A stretch of DNA of 64,000 nucleotides from Adiantum capillus-veneris (GCA_014529385.2 CM043958.1:89985025-90049024), one strand, 5' to 3'; shown: positions 21,060 to 35,196, numbered from the stretch's first letter. Notes: generated by a model not told the origin, from the sequence alone. Made by a program: numbers and translations.

Positions 21060-22050
21060 CTTCTGCTTAGCTATTCTTTCCTTGGCCTCTGCTTGTGCTT
21101 CGGCAACAATCTGTTGCTTTGGGCTAGGGCCCGTTTCTTTTCCTTGTGGATTTTGAGAAGCATATCCTAGGTTAGTGGTAGATGAATTTTTTTAAGCCAA
21201 CATCCACTTATCCAATTGGGCATTTTGTCATCGTTTAATGTAGCAAGTTAATGGCGCCACTTGGTGATAAGTCTTTGATCACAAATGGTCCCATTCCTCG
21301 CTTCTTTAGCTTCTTAGCATGTTGTTTTAAAGTGTAAATCAGGATATAATCGCCTTTTGAACGTACATACTTATTGAAAAACTCCTTTTGTCTCTGTTTT
21401 TTCACGTAGATGGAAGCTACTGCTTTTAAGTGAAGCTAATCTAGCCTTTCAAGGTCATCTATTTATGAAGACATTTCATGGCCTATCCACTCAAGTTGTT
21501 TGGCTACTCTTAGTGTTGGGATTAGGAGTTCCATAGGCAAGATAACGTTAAGACCAAATACCATGTTGTACGGTGTTGTTCCAATCGAGGTTTTATAAGC
21601 AATTCTATAAGCCCTTAGTGTTGAATGTAACTTTTGATTTCAAGCCGTTCTTGACTCTGGGACCATTTTTGTTAAGACTGTACATAAAGTTTTATTTGTA
21701 GCTTCTGCCTGCCCATTAGCCTATGGGTGGTACGAAGTAGACTTTTTATGAACTACCATGAACTTGTCAAGAAAATTTTCAATCACTTCATTTATAAAAT
21801 GTGTGCTCCGATCACTGACAAATTCTATGGGTAGACCATATCTAACAAAGACATTTTCATATAGAAATTGTGCAATAGGCTTGGCATCAGCTTTTTGTGT
21901 AGCTTTAGCTTTGACCCATTTAGTGAGATAATATGTGGCTAAAATAATATATTGGGCATGTGTTTTGTGAGCGAGGGGTGAAATTGGTCTCACAAAGTCT
22001 ATTCCCCACTTAGCAAAATCTCTAGCTCCCATCATTGGCCGTAAGGGCAT
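21060..22050 (-). pseudogene. Element C, integrase core and C-terminal domain
   Basis: Core residues WGIDFVRPIS (first Asp) and SDRSTHFINEV (second Asp) are visible at 22.0-21.8 kb. A stop at 21721 precedes ANGQAEATNKTL, which carries the catalytic Glu. Then come AYRIAYKTSIGTTP, the LPTLRVAKQLEW segment and, near 21.2 kb, KDLSPSGAINLL, the C-terminal SH3-like piece. Several stops and frameshifts make it inactive. Confidence 0.7.
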
Positions 22051-22452
22051 CTCATCCTATTTTATTTTGGTGTGTTGACAAGAGTCACATTGTCTTGTAT
22101 ATTTGTTTGTGTCCATACATAATGTTGGCCACCATATTCCAACACTCAAGACAATATTTTGTTGTCTTTTCCCCTTAGAAATGGCCTCCACTTATTCCTT
22201 CATGTACTTGCTCAAGGATTGGAAGGTACATGCTTTCTGCTGCACATAGCCTAAGCTGGTTATCCTTTCCTCGTTTATAAATCTATTTTTCAATCAAAGT
22301 GAATCCACGAGCTTTGATTTCTATCGCTCTTTGACCTGCTCTAGTGGTATTTGCAGGAATGTTTGCGTTTCCAAGAAGTCAACAATGTAGTGACTCCATT
22401 CCGGTGTAATTGTTATTTGAAACAATGTCGCATGTTCTACTGGTGGGTTTGA

Positions 22453-22674
22453 TCAGCATTTGGCACAACTAGTTTTATAATCATGAACATCAACATGCAT
22501 AGTTGGCCAATACACTCCTAATTGTCTCAAGCGTTGATAAGTTTTTGTGGATGAGCAATGAAATGTTAAGTCTTGATTATGTGCTTCCAACAAGTAGGCA
22601 TCGTATTCTTTCAGACTTATGCACACCTGTAGGATACAATTGGAGCCTAGATGATATAAGCGTCCACCAATCAA
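22453..22674 (-). pseudogene. Element C, integrase zinc-binding domain
   Basis: A frame reading RLYHLGS, then LEAHNQDLTFHCSSTKT, QLGVYWPTM and CAKC: the His..His..Cys-x2-Cys zinc finger that precedes the integrase core in gypsy elements, with the typical YWPTM segment. Confidence 0.65.
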
Positions 22675-22788
22675 CTAAAAGTTCTTAGCTTGCCAAACCG
22701 TTCATGGTTTATGGTCTTGGTCAATCTTATCAAATTCTCTACCGTGCGATAGTAGGCTTACTAACTCTTGGGACCACTTAGGTACCAT

Positions 22789-23265
22789 TTATACATTGAA
22801 GAGATATGCATTAGGGATATCATCGTTTACTCCCTCTGGAGCTTCTCCATTTGGCAATCTAGAAAGGTGGTCTGCTCTTCGTAGATGCGTCTTTCCCCTT
22901 TTAACCACTACAGTAAAGTCCAACTCATGCAATATGACGAACCACCTTACAATTTGTCCTGCATTGCATGGTTTGTTTACAAGGTATAAGAGGGCTTGAT
23001 GGTCCGTGAAAAATACAAACTTATTTGTGAGGAGATAATGCCAAAATTTTGTAATAACATGAATCATTCCAAGCCCCTCTCTTTCGATGGTGGTGTAGTT
23101 TTGTTTGGCACAGTTAAGTTGTCGACTGGTATAGCAAACTAAGAAATCCATAGTTTCGACTCCTGGTTGAGCCAAAATACATCCTACAAAAAATGCAGAC
23201 GCATCAATATTTACGTGAAAGACGTATGTCCTAAGATTTGTCCTTGTCTGAACATAAAAATACAC
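22789..23265 (-). pseudogene. Element C, RNase H
   Basis: The four catalytic acidic positions are present: VNIDASAFFVG, IEREGLGMIHV, FFTDHQALLYL and RADHLSRLPNGEAP. The LVCYTSRQLN segment is characteristic of gypsy RNase H. Continuous over about 158 codons. Confidence 0.8.
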
Positions 23266-23324
23266 TTTTTTGGGTTAAGATAGATCCTATATGTCATGCA
23301 CTTCTCGAATACTTTTTTGAGGTG

Positions 23325-23860
23325 TTATGTATGTTCCTCTCTCAGGAGATAGTGTACACATAGGTCATCCATATAGATTTCTAGGAAGATCCTCAAGTAC
23401 TCTTTGAAAGCATGTTCCATCAATATTTGTAATGTTGCAGGTGCATTTTTCAAACCAAATGGCATGACTCGATATGTAAATATGCCCCATTCTGTGGAAA
23501 ATACCATTTTATATTGGTCCTCAGGTGCAATTTCAAGTTGGTTGTAGCCAGAGAATCCATCCAAGAAGGAATATGCCTGCTTGCCTGCCACTCATTCAAG
23601 GACATGATCAGTGATCGATAGGGGGTAATTATCCCTTATTGTGGCTGCATTAACCTTCTTGAGATTGACACACACTTGGAGTTTTCCATTCTTTTTGGGC
23701 ACCATGAAGATTGGAGATACCCAGTCGGTGTGTTCTATCTCATAGATGAACTCTTCTTCTTTTAGCTTATCGATTTCTTCCTTGATGCACTTACCAAAGG
23801 TGTCATTATATGTGTATGGCCTTTGTCTGCTACGCTTTACATCAAGTTAGGGGATAGTAC
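23325..23860 (-). pseudogene. Element C, reverse transcriptase
   Basis: From the 5' side: TDWVSPIFMVPKKNGKLQVC, DNYPLSITDHVLE and, in the 23591-23325 frame, AYSFLDGFSGYNQLEIAPED, FSTEWGIFTYRVMPFGLKNA and the catalytic IYMDDLCVH (YMDD). Palm-domain motifs are in the normal order. A stop separates the two halves near 23592. Domain composition is that of Ty3/gypsy RT. Confidence 0.8.
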
Positions 23861-24086
23861 TATGCTGGCATATTGTAGGATCCACTCCGGCCTTTAAGTC
23901 CTTATAAGACAAAGCAAACACGTCCTTGTATTCTCAAAGAAGGCTTACGAGCTCATCCTCCTCTTCATGACTCAGATCGGTTGCTATATAGACCGGTTTT
24001 GGTTCCTCTCCAGGTCTTGCTAAGTCCATCTTCTTTGCATTCTCTTGTCCATCATATGACTCTTTATCACGTTGTTCTCATCTGGG

Positions 24087-25020
24087 CTATGTCAATACTA
24101 TCTTCCGGTCTTGAATAGTGAATTTTCTATAGTGGGAGGGTACATTCATATTGTTGTCACTTTTGTCTTTTTCATATCCTCCTCTTTTCAATCTAGTTGT
24201 CCATACTTTCCTTAGAGTTTTCTTGAGCTCTTGGTACTTCTTTTTGCGCTCAACTTTGGTCCATTTTGGTTCTATTTTTGCTTTCTTGGGTTTGGTTTCT
24301 GTTTTTAACTTTTGAGTTTGTTTTCTCACGTCTCTTGCTCTATCTCGTGTCCTAGAGTCTCGATCCCGAGAGAATTGGCCTAAAATTTTGTTTTTAATGC
24401 AGTCTTCAGCTTTCACCAGAGATAAACATTCTGTTTTGTACCTCATTTTAAGCATTGGGTTATCTCTTGCTTTGTGTGCCGCCTTCTTTTTCTTGTAGCA
24501 TGCTTGACGTCTAGGTTTTTTATTTGAAAATTTGTAAAACCTCACCTCTGCTATCATTTCCTCTCGCTCACTGGGATTGTCAGAGCACTCATTATCTGCA
24601 TCATCATCTCCTTCAAGATGCTCTCGAGAGTCATAAAACAACTCCCCATTCTCCTCTTCTCCATGTTAATTTTTCTTGGTTGTCCTAAGATTCATTCACC
24701 ATCATCATCGTCTATTACATCAACCATAGTATGGAACCACATCATAACCATGCTTGTCACAAAACTTCATCGTTGGTTCCTCCGTAATAGCACACACATC
24801 TAATGTAGCTAGAATATGCATCCATTCTAAGGGTTCCAGGGACTCCTTTGGGAAGGGTTATGGAATGTATTCTTTATCCTCGATAACTCTTTCTAGAATA
24901 CACTCTTCCTACTTTAAGCTTCCACAATGGGATGCTCCACACATCCATAGTTCCTTTGGTTTACTCAACTAGGCTAGAAGCTCAGATCCTACTAATGTAG
25001 CAGAATCAAATTCCTCTACC
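24087..25020 (-). pseudogene. Element C, basic linker upstream of RT
   Basis: 24641-24087 encodes a Lys/Arg-rich protein (RRQACYKKKKAAHKARDN; SRTRDRARDVRKQTQK). Above it, 24.65-25.02 kb reads ESLEPLEWMHILATLDV, which matches VDWVHLAATIDT in element B just before its RT linker. It is therefore the protease-RT linker; the protease itself is missing. Confidence 0.5.
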
Positions 25021-25033
25021 GGGTTAAAACTCT

Positions 25034-25062
25034 CTTCTTCTTCTTCTTCTTCTTCTTCTTCT
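25034..25062. repeat. (TTC)n microsatellite
   Basis: About nine TTC units directly at the point where element C similarity ends. Confidence 0.9.
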
Positions 25063-25404
25063 CGCCTACTTCTCTATAGAATACACACAGATAATCATGC
25101 ATTTCCAGGCATTGTCCAGGTTATCCTCTAGAGAGGTGGCCACATGCTACAAAGAATTGGGGCTGCAAAGGTGAGCAGTAGGTGGGGGTCTGCAGTTAGA
25201 AGGGATGGCTTTCTCACACATCAAATTTGTTTTCAATACAAACTTGTGTAGCATGCACTTGGAAGGATGTGCACTCCCCAAAGAGAGAATTTTGTAAACT
25301 CCATAGCTGATTACTAGAGGCTCAAGCTCGGGTGGTTGCTATTTGCTAGCCCTTAGAACTCACCTCGTCTCCTCGGAGGGCTTCTGTCAGAAGAGGTAGT
25401 ACGT

Positions 25405-25530
<126 letters not shown>

Positions 25531-25534
25531 GACA

Positions 25535-26110
25535 CTAACGGCTACAGTCGTTAGCTCAACGGCTCATGAATGGAGGGGAGTAGCAGGTAGCTTGTAGCTA
25601 TCAGCAGGACGGAGTGAAGGGCAAGTGTGTCTATTCTATGCTCACTCTATCTCTCACTTGCTTTGTCATTAGTTCTTGGTTACTCAGCTGAAGTAGCTAG
25701 GATCGTCATCAAACTTCATGCAGTGTCAAATCAGCTTCTTGTCCTACTAGCCACTAGCCTACCATGGCCGCTTTTGTTGAGACAGCTCCAACATGCATCC
25801 CTAATGAGCCCCTTCATGCCGGATCTACTTTGCCCAAACCTTAGCACCATCTTGAGCATGCCATCTGAGCCAAGTTTAACATTCATTATTGTCTCCTTTC
25901 GGCAACCCGTCATAGATGTCAAGGGTCATGGGCTATTGGTAACGCCACTTCACTCAAGAAAGTTTCAACAATTTGAAGGACGTGGCTTTACAAAGACACG
26001 AGCTTGCAATTAATATTTGCAACACTTTAAGGAAAGCTGGCTCATAGGCCACTAGTGCTCCTTATAAGTCTATAACCAGTCTAAAATGGGTACCCAAATG
26101 GGCTAGTAGG
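25535..26110. other. Single-copy-looking DNA between two microsatellites
   Basis: One open frame, 25627-26013 plus (128 codons), starts in Leu/Ser-rich sequence and shows no domain; the minus strand is also open over 25731-25922. Neither is convincing. The segment is flanked by (AG)n and by its complement (TC)n, so the whole could fold back on itself. Confidence 0.3.
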
Positions 26111-27823
<1,713 letters not shown>

Positions 27824-27878
<55 letters not shown>

Positions 27879-27896
27879 CCCCCCCCCCCCCCCCCC
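27824..27896. repeat. (CT)n followed by a 21-base C run
   Basis: Alternating CT to 27875, then uninterrupted C from 27876 to 27896. The C run is unusual for a eukaryotic microsatellite and may be a sequencing or assembly weak point. Confidence 0.9.
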
Positions 27897-28226
27897 AAGA
27901 AACTACCATGGCTTGACTACCTATGACCACCATTCATGCTTCAAGGAAGGGAGCATAACCTTGGATAATTAGGGAGTTGATATAAGGGTGGATGATTGAA
28001 GTTTCCATGAGGAATTCTAGAGGAGGAACAATGATAAATAGATAATATGTAATTTGATGCTAAATGTTTCCTTTTATGATTTAGTTCTATATGTATCTTG
28101 TTGGGTTTTTCTCGCTTTTATGATTGCTTGGAAAGGTTTGCTCGAAGTTTGAAATTTCCCTTATTCGCGTAGTGGTTTCCATGTGCCTAATGTATATATG
28201 ATTATAGCCCTAGTCTTGGACCATCT

Positions 28227-28665
28227 TTAATTGTCCATGAATGGTCGTCCAAGTATTATGTTGTAGTTATTCTTCTTGCCAAAATCCACTATTGCAAATG
28301 TATGCTTGTACTCAATGCCGCAAGAGGTAACAACTACCTTTTCTAGGAGCCCTATGGGTCTCTCCATATAACCATCTACAAGTTGCAACTTCATTTTGGT
28401 GGCTCTCAAAGTGGGTTTTCCCCATTTCTTCCATACATCCTTGGTTGCAATGGCTACACCAACCCCACTGTCAAGAATTGCCTTCAAACTCGGCTGGAAG
28501 CGTGGTATTGCCATCTTCTCCTTCACAGTATTCTCCTACCTTGTTTAAGGGTATTGGTTGCATGTTTAGTCGAGGCTTCTCTAATTCTCTAATCCCTTCT
28601 TGCATCCGTGAAGTCAGATCCTTCACCCCAAATTTTTCTAGGCATTTTTCTATTGTGGTCCACAT
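28227..28665 (-). pseudogene. Element G, retropepsin
   Basis: The catalytic motif ILDSGVGVAIATK keeps Asp-Ser-Gly. The domain runs through GKPTLRATKMKLQLVDG and YKHTFAIVDFGKK and closes with IILGRPFMDN. Upstream, in another frame, IPLNKVGEYCEGEDGN matches IPVNKLGQYVESDESN of element B. This is the conventional protease position, upstream of RT. Confidence 0.75.
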
Positions 28666-29688
28666 GTGAGGTCTTATTCAGAGAATCTCGGCGAGAGTAA
28701 TGGTACAAGCCACTGGAGTAGACAATACGGTTATCAACCCTTGGGAGTACATCACCTTCCTTGTGGAGAGTCTCTATGATGGTACCGCTTTCACATCCGA
28801 CTTTGCTTCATACTCTCCCATATAAGAGGGTAAAGTTCTCAGAGATATAGGTTGACTATCCAAAGATCTCATGGATCCTTTGTCCCCCCAATACGAGTGC
28901 ATCTCCAGGTCTGCTTGAGGTCCCGCCTCAAATTATTCAATAGGAGGAAGAAGGAATCTCTTCCCATACTGGTTTGGTTAACCCTTTGGCTCAATTCATT
29001 GGCCTCATTTCATTCTCTTATCTACTTCCAAAGCTCATTCTAGCCATTGTTCCCTCTATACATTTCTGATATGATAGGTTGAAAACCTTCAGACTCTTGA
29101 TCTGTAGTGTTCATCACTATCCTAGGTCTTTCGATCTATTTCTCCGGTTCCAATTCAAATTCTGGACTAACAACCGTCTATCTTTTCAGATTCATGTGTT
29201 GGAGAGGTTTTTGATATTGATACTGGAAGTTGTACTATCCACTCCTCTGGCTTTCCTGCCGTTGGCTCTAGCAAGGCTTGGACTATTTGAATCATCTTTT
29301 GAAACATTTTGAGTCTTTGTTTTTCTAGCTCTGCATTGGGGTATGTCATCCACCTTTGTTCTTGTGTTTGGTTGATTTTAAGCCTTTCTTCATAGGCCTT
29401 CAAGAAAGCATCTAGAGGTTCATTTACTTTCTTAACTAATATAGATCCTCCCAATCCCGCACTGTTTGGTTCCCTTTTCCTCTCAGGCTCTATGACTTAT
29501 GGAGTTTTTGATTTTTGAATAGTTTGACTCTCAAGCCTTTCCAATATGTCTTCGATTTGTTTTTAATTCTTCCGCTAGGTCCGTCTGTTCTCGCTCTTTC
29601 CTAGCTTCCACCCATGCTTTCCTAGCCTTCCATGTGTTTCACTAGCTTTTCCGTTCAATGTTGGGTGCTTTCATTCTTGGTTCTTTGA

Positions 29689-29955
29689 TTAAGGGTCCCT
29701 CTCTCTCTCTTTTTGAGCTTGTGCTCGTGTGATAACTTGTATAGGTATCACCATTTTGTTTTCCAAACCATTGTTCGAAGGGATTTCCTCTAAGATGTTC
29801 AAAGTTGTTTTAACCGCTTTGTTTGGATTTTTTGGACAATCGGTGATCAAATGATTCATGCCACGGTGTGGACAATAAGCATTCACTCGGACAATTTCTG
29901 TATGAGGACAGTCTTTCATGAGGTGGTCGCCTCCACACTTGTAACATGGTCCCAA
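29689..29955 (-). pseudogene. Element G, zinc-knuckle region
   Basis: The frame opens with CYKCGGDHLMKDC, a complete CX2CX4HX4C zinc knuckle of gypsy Gag, followed by a second, imperfect one (CPHRGMNHLITDC). It binds RNA in retroelement Gag. It lies between the gag core and the protease. Confidence 0.75.
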
Positions 29956-30299
29956 TGATTGTCGTGGAACTCCTGGAGCTCGCCTCTATTGGTAAGTAGG
30001 CCTCAGTCCACCTAAGCCTCCATTGGCTATGAGCAATAATGTTCTCTCGTCCAAACTACATCTACCTTCTCCTAGAGCATGTGCCGTTGTTGGTGGTCCA
30101 ACATGGCCAATCATGCTCCATGGTTCCGACGCTCTCAGCTCTTCAGGTGGGTAATATGCAAGACAAGCCATATGTCCACTTGGATCTTTATAATATAAAG
30201 GTACAGGAACTAAGGCTTGTTCCTCCGGTTCTTCCACAGTGGGTGTATAACTCACACTTATAGGTATTTCTCCTAGGAGTGGTGGTTGTTTCCCCAAAA

Positions 30300-31410
30300 C
30301 TAGCTGTGGTCTTTCAATTCCTATTGGTCCTGAAATTCTCTGTCGTGTATCTAGGCATTAATGGTACTTGGGGAGGTGCTACTTGTTCTTGTAGAGCATA
30401 CATTCATTCTTGCACATAACCCTTATTGTAGTAGCACTCTTAAGTTGTGTGATTTGTCCATTTTTGCTCAATGGCGCACCACTTTAGTTGCTTAGCCTGC
30501 GGCTTATTAGCAAACAGGCTAATCCTCTTTAGCACCTCCTCTATGAGTTGATCTTGATTTTCCATTGGCACACTCCTCTGTGTTGATTTTGTGGATTTAG
30601 TTCCACTTTATTGTGATGATGAATCATTATCTCTTACTTTTTGGTCTCCATCCTTGTAGATCGCACAGTTGTCACCAAGAATAAAGCCTCCTTGGTTAAC
30701 TCATTCAGGGTGGTGCTTTTCTTCATGTGCAAATCCTTTTGAAGGTCTGCATTTCTTAGTCCCTAGATAAATATTAACATGGGTCTGGATTGAGTAGGTA
30801 ATTCTTCCACTGGGTAGAATTTTACGTATCATTTCAATTGTAAGGCTGCTTTCCTGACAGATTATCCCTCTTTCTGCTTGAACTTATGGATTTGTGAGAC
30901 CGTATTGTGGGCTATCCCTCTTTGAGAAAATTCCTCCACAAATTCATCAAATACTTCTTGGATGGTCTCAAAATCCCATCTTTCAACCGAATCAAACCAC
31001 GTGGTGGCGTCTTTCTCTAAGGTGAGTCCAGATCGGACAAATTGTGTATCAAAATCCCTGACCTCTTCTCTCTCAAGAATGCTGCCACGTGGTCTCTAGG
31101 GTCTCTTTCCCCTGAATACTTCTCGTTAATCCATTTCCGGACTTGAGAAGGTCTAACACGTATGTGGTCTGCCAGCCTTATTGTAGAATCTCCTCGTTCC
31201 TCTCCTCTTACAGGTCCTTGTTATAGTCTCGATCTGGCATCAAATGCTTCTTCCAACCCGTATCCTCTATAGGTTCTATCAACCGATGGTTCCGTTGCAA
31301 ATCTTCTTTCCGTCTTGATTCTTTCCATATAGGGGAATCTTGCTATGGTCGGCATCGTCATCGGTCCTTTGGCCTCCTTGGGATAAGAGTAAGAATAAGT
31401 GGGCATTGGT
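30300..31410 (-). pseudogene. Element G, gag core
   Basis: Broken frames give ATTWFDSVERWDFETIQEVF, FDEFVEEFSQRGIAHNTV and ADLQKDLHMKKSTTLNELT, the helical pattern of the retrotransposon Gag domain (aromatic W..L, F...F, then a Q..+ helix). The N-terminal frame near 31.3 kb is Tyr/Pro/Arg-rich. Stops interrupt it at several places. Confidence 0.55.
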
Positions 31411-31739
31411 TATACTATGGGAGTCATATACGATCCTATTGTGATAGGGATTTCTCCTTTATAGAACTCAATTCTGTTAAGCACACAACTATCAATCAAA
31501 ACCTTTTACCTCAAAAGTTTGCTTGTAGCTGTTCTTTGTTCAAGCTAGTCTTCATTGCTCTCCAATTTGTTGACTATTTGTACTTCAGATTGGTGTTGGA
31601 CCTTGTTGACGGCTATCTGTACAAAACTTTAGATTCTGCAAATCTTTGTCAAACAACAATTCTCACTTTAGTACTATTCAATGTTGATTAGTATGACCTT
31701 GTGGAAAATTTCCTTCCAAAAAAATTTTTTGGAGGATTG

Positions 31740-32241
31740 GCTCCCTATATATGTTCTTTACACCGATTTGAATTGACAAAGGGGGTGCTAGAGTTAGTTG
31801 GAAAACTATGGCGGCAGACTCAATCCAACCACATAAGTCCTAAATTTGGCCCTTAGACATTATACACATATGATGTCTATGTGCCAGATTCAACTCAAAT
31901 TCAAATCTTAGGTTCTCCTTGATATATTAAGCCTCAATCCAATCTCCTTCTGTGGTCTTAACACTTGAAATCTGGATAAATCCTCCTGAAATTGTCTGAA
32001 TATTTCTCAATTCCCTAAGAGGGTTTCTAAACCAAAATAAGACTCAAATTAGGTGAAACTGGGTCCTTAAGTTAACCTTGAGGTGCTAAACCCCTTGGTC
32101 AACCCTAAAGTCAGCTTTGGTCTCTAAATATGCCCTTGAGACATCATACACGTACAATGTCTATCTGGCCAAAATGAGAAGATTTGCACTCTAGAGGTTC
32201 TCTACCATGCAAGCAACTCTCAGAATCTTTCAAATCTCAAT
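31740..32241. repeat. Palindrome repeat block 2 (two palindromes)
   Basis: 24-bp palindromes at 31855-31878 and 32139-32162, 284 bp apart, both starting AGACAT. The rest of the units has little similarity to block 1. The block ends where the 5' LTR of element A begins. Confidence 0.75.
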
Positions 32242-32438
32242 AAGCATAAAATCTATTGTCTAACCAACCCAAACGATTTTATCATATTAAACTGATCATT
32301 TAATGTGGGAGAATAAACAAGAACAAGGGTTAAGATATAGACATGGAGGGGTCCAATGAGCTTCAAGCATGAGCTACAAGGGGGGGTTGACCAAGGAAGG
32401 TAGGGGCATGCTTGGGGGGTCTACTCTCCCACACACAT
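32242..32438 (+). repeat. 5' LTR of A, left part
   Basis: Starts at a diverged LTR tip (AAGCATAAAATC instead of TGTCATAAAATC), followed by the family sequence to GACATG. An internal deletion of several hundred bases relative to the solo LTR then leads to GGGGTCCAATGAGC. It ends in a CA-rich stretch where B is inserted. Confidence 0.8.
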
Positions 32439-32750
32439 TGTTAACCCTCACGCACATTCCTATTACCTAAGATGGATGCCGTATTATTTATTTGGTAGAG
32501 TCAGGTACCGGGCTTTTCGGTCCAATAGGAAAAGGGTAAGAGTGATCGCCGATGAGAGGTGCACTCTAATTGGAACATTCAAGGGATTAGTTGGCTAAGA
32601 ATGGGCGCCCAAGTGTGAATGGGGCGAGCTCATATAAAAGTCAAGTAAACCTAAAATTCACTCATTCTCTCATTTGTGCAATTGAAGAGTGCTCTTGCTC
32701 CATCTCCATCTTCTTCTTCTTCATCTCCTTGTGTGTGTGTGTGTGTGTGT
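32439..32750 (+). repeat. 5' LTR of element B
   Basis: About 310 bp matching the start of the 3' LTR, with a TATA box (TATAAAA near 32633) and a (TG)n run at 32731-32750. By eye the two LTRs differ at about 19 of roughly 300 positions. After the (TG)n run they no longer match, so either the LTR ends there or one copy has been rearranged. Confidence 0.75.
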
Positions 32751-32777
32751 TCGTGCGCAAGCCGCGGTGACCTTATC

Positions 32778-32780
<3 letters not shown>

Positions 32781-32845
<65 letters not shown>
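32781..32845. repeat. (AT)n microsatellite, 65 bp
   Basis: Uninterrupted AT dinucleotides just downstream of the 5' LTR of B. A run of CCCAAGCCCATAC-type repeats follows at 32880-32940. Confidence 0.95.
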
Positions 32846-32846
<1 letters not shown>

Positions 32847-33216
32847 CAAAGGTAGGATCAAGGTCAAGAATATCTCCCAGACCCAAGCCCATACCCAAGC
32901 CCATACCCAAGCCCAAGCTCACGCTCAGGCTCAGGCCTCAGTCGCCTTTTAAAATTACGTATTTTAGCTTTACAAGTAGCTAAAAATCGACTTTTTTGAG
33001 GACCAACGGAGCTTCAGGTGACTGAACGTTGTGCTGTAAAGCACACCGCAACCCTCTGAGTGATACGCTCTTTTTGAGCTATCACACACTTTAATCAAAT
33101 AAATCGATCATTAAAAAACATTAAAAACGTAAAAAATGAGTGAAAACGGACACCTAAAAAAGTAAGCGGTTAACCTTCGAGGTTATTCGCCGACGCTTGT
33201 AGGGTGCCAAAGGCAC
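32846..33216 (+). other. Leader of element B
   Basis: Non-coding. A primer-binding site should lie in this region or in the preceding 100 bp, but no clear tRNA 3'-end complement could be recognised. A CCCAAGCC-type short repeat is at 32880-32940. Confidence 0.4.
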
Positions 33217-35196
33217 ATGCATCTGTGCTCTGGTTGTGTGCTAGAGATGGAGCAACTAGAGAGAATTTCGACTTATGCGAGTTCTCATTATCCACCTACC
33301 TTAGGTTCCGAGCCCTCAGCGGGGACCCAAGGTAGTACAAACCAAGACCTCAACATATCGGCTAGTGACTCTTCCTCTGACTATGATGTCATGGAGATTT
33401 TCCCAATGCCTAATCCCGATAGCTCAAGCCAAGACATGCACACTTGAAGGAAACCTTTAGTAGAGCCACTCGCTTTGGACATGGAGCTAATGATGTAAAT
33501 GAGGGGGGTGGGGAAGTAAATTCTCCATTCATGACCAACGTAGACCCTATGCCCTTAGAGAATGTGTATGTGAATACTTCATTGATTGCACCTCCTGACT
33601 CTTCAGAGTTATTTCCCTCCGAGGTCATATTACCCAATGGTAGAAGCCTTGCCGAAGTCCAAGAGGTTGAGCGGTATATTCTTGTAGCAAGGGAAAAGGA
33701 AATCGAGAGCTTATGCAAGGCGGAGCAACGAAGAGAGTTAAAATCAAAAGCTCCTATGTCAATATCCTTGCTAGGAGAGAAATTGAGTGCTCTTGAATTA
33801 GCAACCACTAAGGGTCAACCCATAGAGAGCAACATAGCATCTAGCTCAAAGGACACCCCTAGCAACTCAATCCTAGATGGAGTGTTCTTAAATGAGAACT
33901 GGGAGTACGAAGTACAAAAGGAAACTCTAACCGACCTATACACAGGTCACACCTATCACGTGGGTTGGTTAGATGTCCTACAATCCACAATGGGTGCTAC
34001 TAGTGTGGAGGATCAACAACAAAGAATTTGTGAGGTCATCCATAGGGTCATTGAGTTAGAGAAACAGAACAAGGGGATCCACATGCCTTCAACGGGTCTC
34101 ATGAGATTCTTGGATACAGGAAAGGCTAAACAACCGACCTTATCGCAAATGGAGACTCCCTCGGTAAGTTCGATGGATCCCCCATATGTTGTTTCGCCAG
34201 GGGTCTCAGTGCAATCTGAGCCCACAAGTGATAGCTTTACCTTTCCAAGTCTAGCTCATCTTTCCCTCGATGACACCACGGCTACCATGCCTACCCCAAT
34301 GATGGGCATGCCAAGAAACACGCCATGGACCTCATTTGTTAGTAAAGCACCGCTACATGGTAGCTCAATGCCTGCAATAGTACCTACAAGTGTGTACTAA
34401 TTGTATGCACCTATGGGTCATCGCACTTCATGTAGTTCCTACCCCTCCCATTGTTTCAACTACCTATGCTCCACAACCACAACACCCAAGTACTTATTTC
34501 CATGGGACCATACCAGCTAGCATTAGCATGTCACATCCGACGTCTGCTATGCCTAGGGCCACAAATATGAACTTTGGACCGCCACATGGCACAACACTGT
34601 ACCAAACGTGGAACCCAAGGGCTTCCTATGCGCCAAGCCCAATGCCAATACCTACTCCACATGTAGTCTCTAGAGCGCCTTCATCCACGGTGCCTACTCA
34701 CTTAAGTGACTTGGCAACATTTTCTCAAGCTATTGGTCGATCTATTGCTGAGAATATGCGTAACACACCTGATAGAGAGCCTAGAAGTAAGGCAGTACAA
34801 ATAGCCAAGCTCACACAAAAATTTTGTGGAGACGGGGATGTGAGAAAGCATATCGAAGTGTTTCAACAAATATGCGATTCTCTAGGAGAACACAATGACC
34901 TGCATAAGAGTAATGCTTTAAGCCTAACCTTAAGTGAAAAGGTTGGGGATTGGTATAGAACCCTAAGGGTGGAAGAAAAAACGATTTACCATACTCTTAG
35001 GAGACTGTTCTTGAAAGAATACATACAAGAGGGAGTGCTTTGGGGTGTAGCCTCTCAGCTCCAGAAAGCCCAACGAGAGGAAGGAGAGTCGGTGAGAGAC
35101 TTTATTAGTCGCTTGAAGCATTTGAATTCTCGTTGTAATCCAAATGAGTGCTTCAATAATAATCAATTTCTTGATAGATTCATTAGGGGATTATGA
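33217..35196 (+). pseudogene. Element B, gag
   Basis: Three overlapping frames (33217-33447, 33444-34400, 34390-35196) make up one Gag broken by two frameshifts. The N-terminal two thirds are Ser/Thr/Pro-rich with a helix REKEIESLCKAEQRRELK. The last third carries the retrotransposon Gag domain: KLTQKFCGDGDVRKHIEVFQ, KVGDWYRTLRVEEKT, FLKEYIQEGVLWGVASQLQ, EGESVRDFISRLKHLNSR and FLDRFIRGL. This is the longest well-preserved Gag in the window. Confidence 0.75.

Larger units (their letters stand above)
19700..25030 (-). mobile_element. Gypsy pol element C
   Basis: On the minus strand, in order: linker (25.0-24.65 kb), basic domain (24.6-24.1), RT (23.86-23.3), RNase H (23.27-22.79), integrase zinc finger and core (22.67-21.7), integrase C-terminal part (21.7-21.0), second retropepsin-like domain PR2 (20.93-20.68), W-x-P-K tail (20.67-20.06), then a 3' non-coding stretch with a purine-rich tract at 19732-19748. 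Stops occur throughout. The gag and upstream protease are missing: similarity stops at the TTC microsatellite at 25034. Sister fragments are E (55.2-56.9 kb) and D (50.8-52.6 kb). Confidence 0.75.
28206..31450 (-). mobile_element. Gag-protease remnant G (gypsy, B-related)
   Basis: On the minus strand: gag (31.4-30.3 kb), a double zinc-knuckle region (29.96-29.69), linker, then retropepsin (28.53-28.23). Similarity ends right after the protease at about 28206; no RT follows. The protease is closest in pattern to that of B. Many stops and frameshifts. Confidence 0.65.

Noticed and set aside
28383-29312. Plus-strand ORFs opposite element G
   Set aside because: Shadows of the minus-strand protease and gag frames, which show the recognisable motifs.
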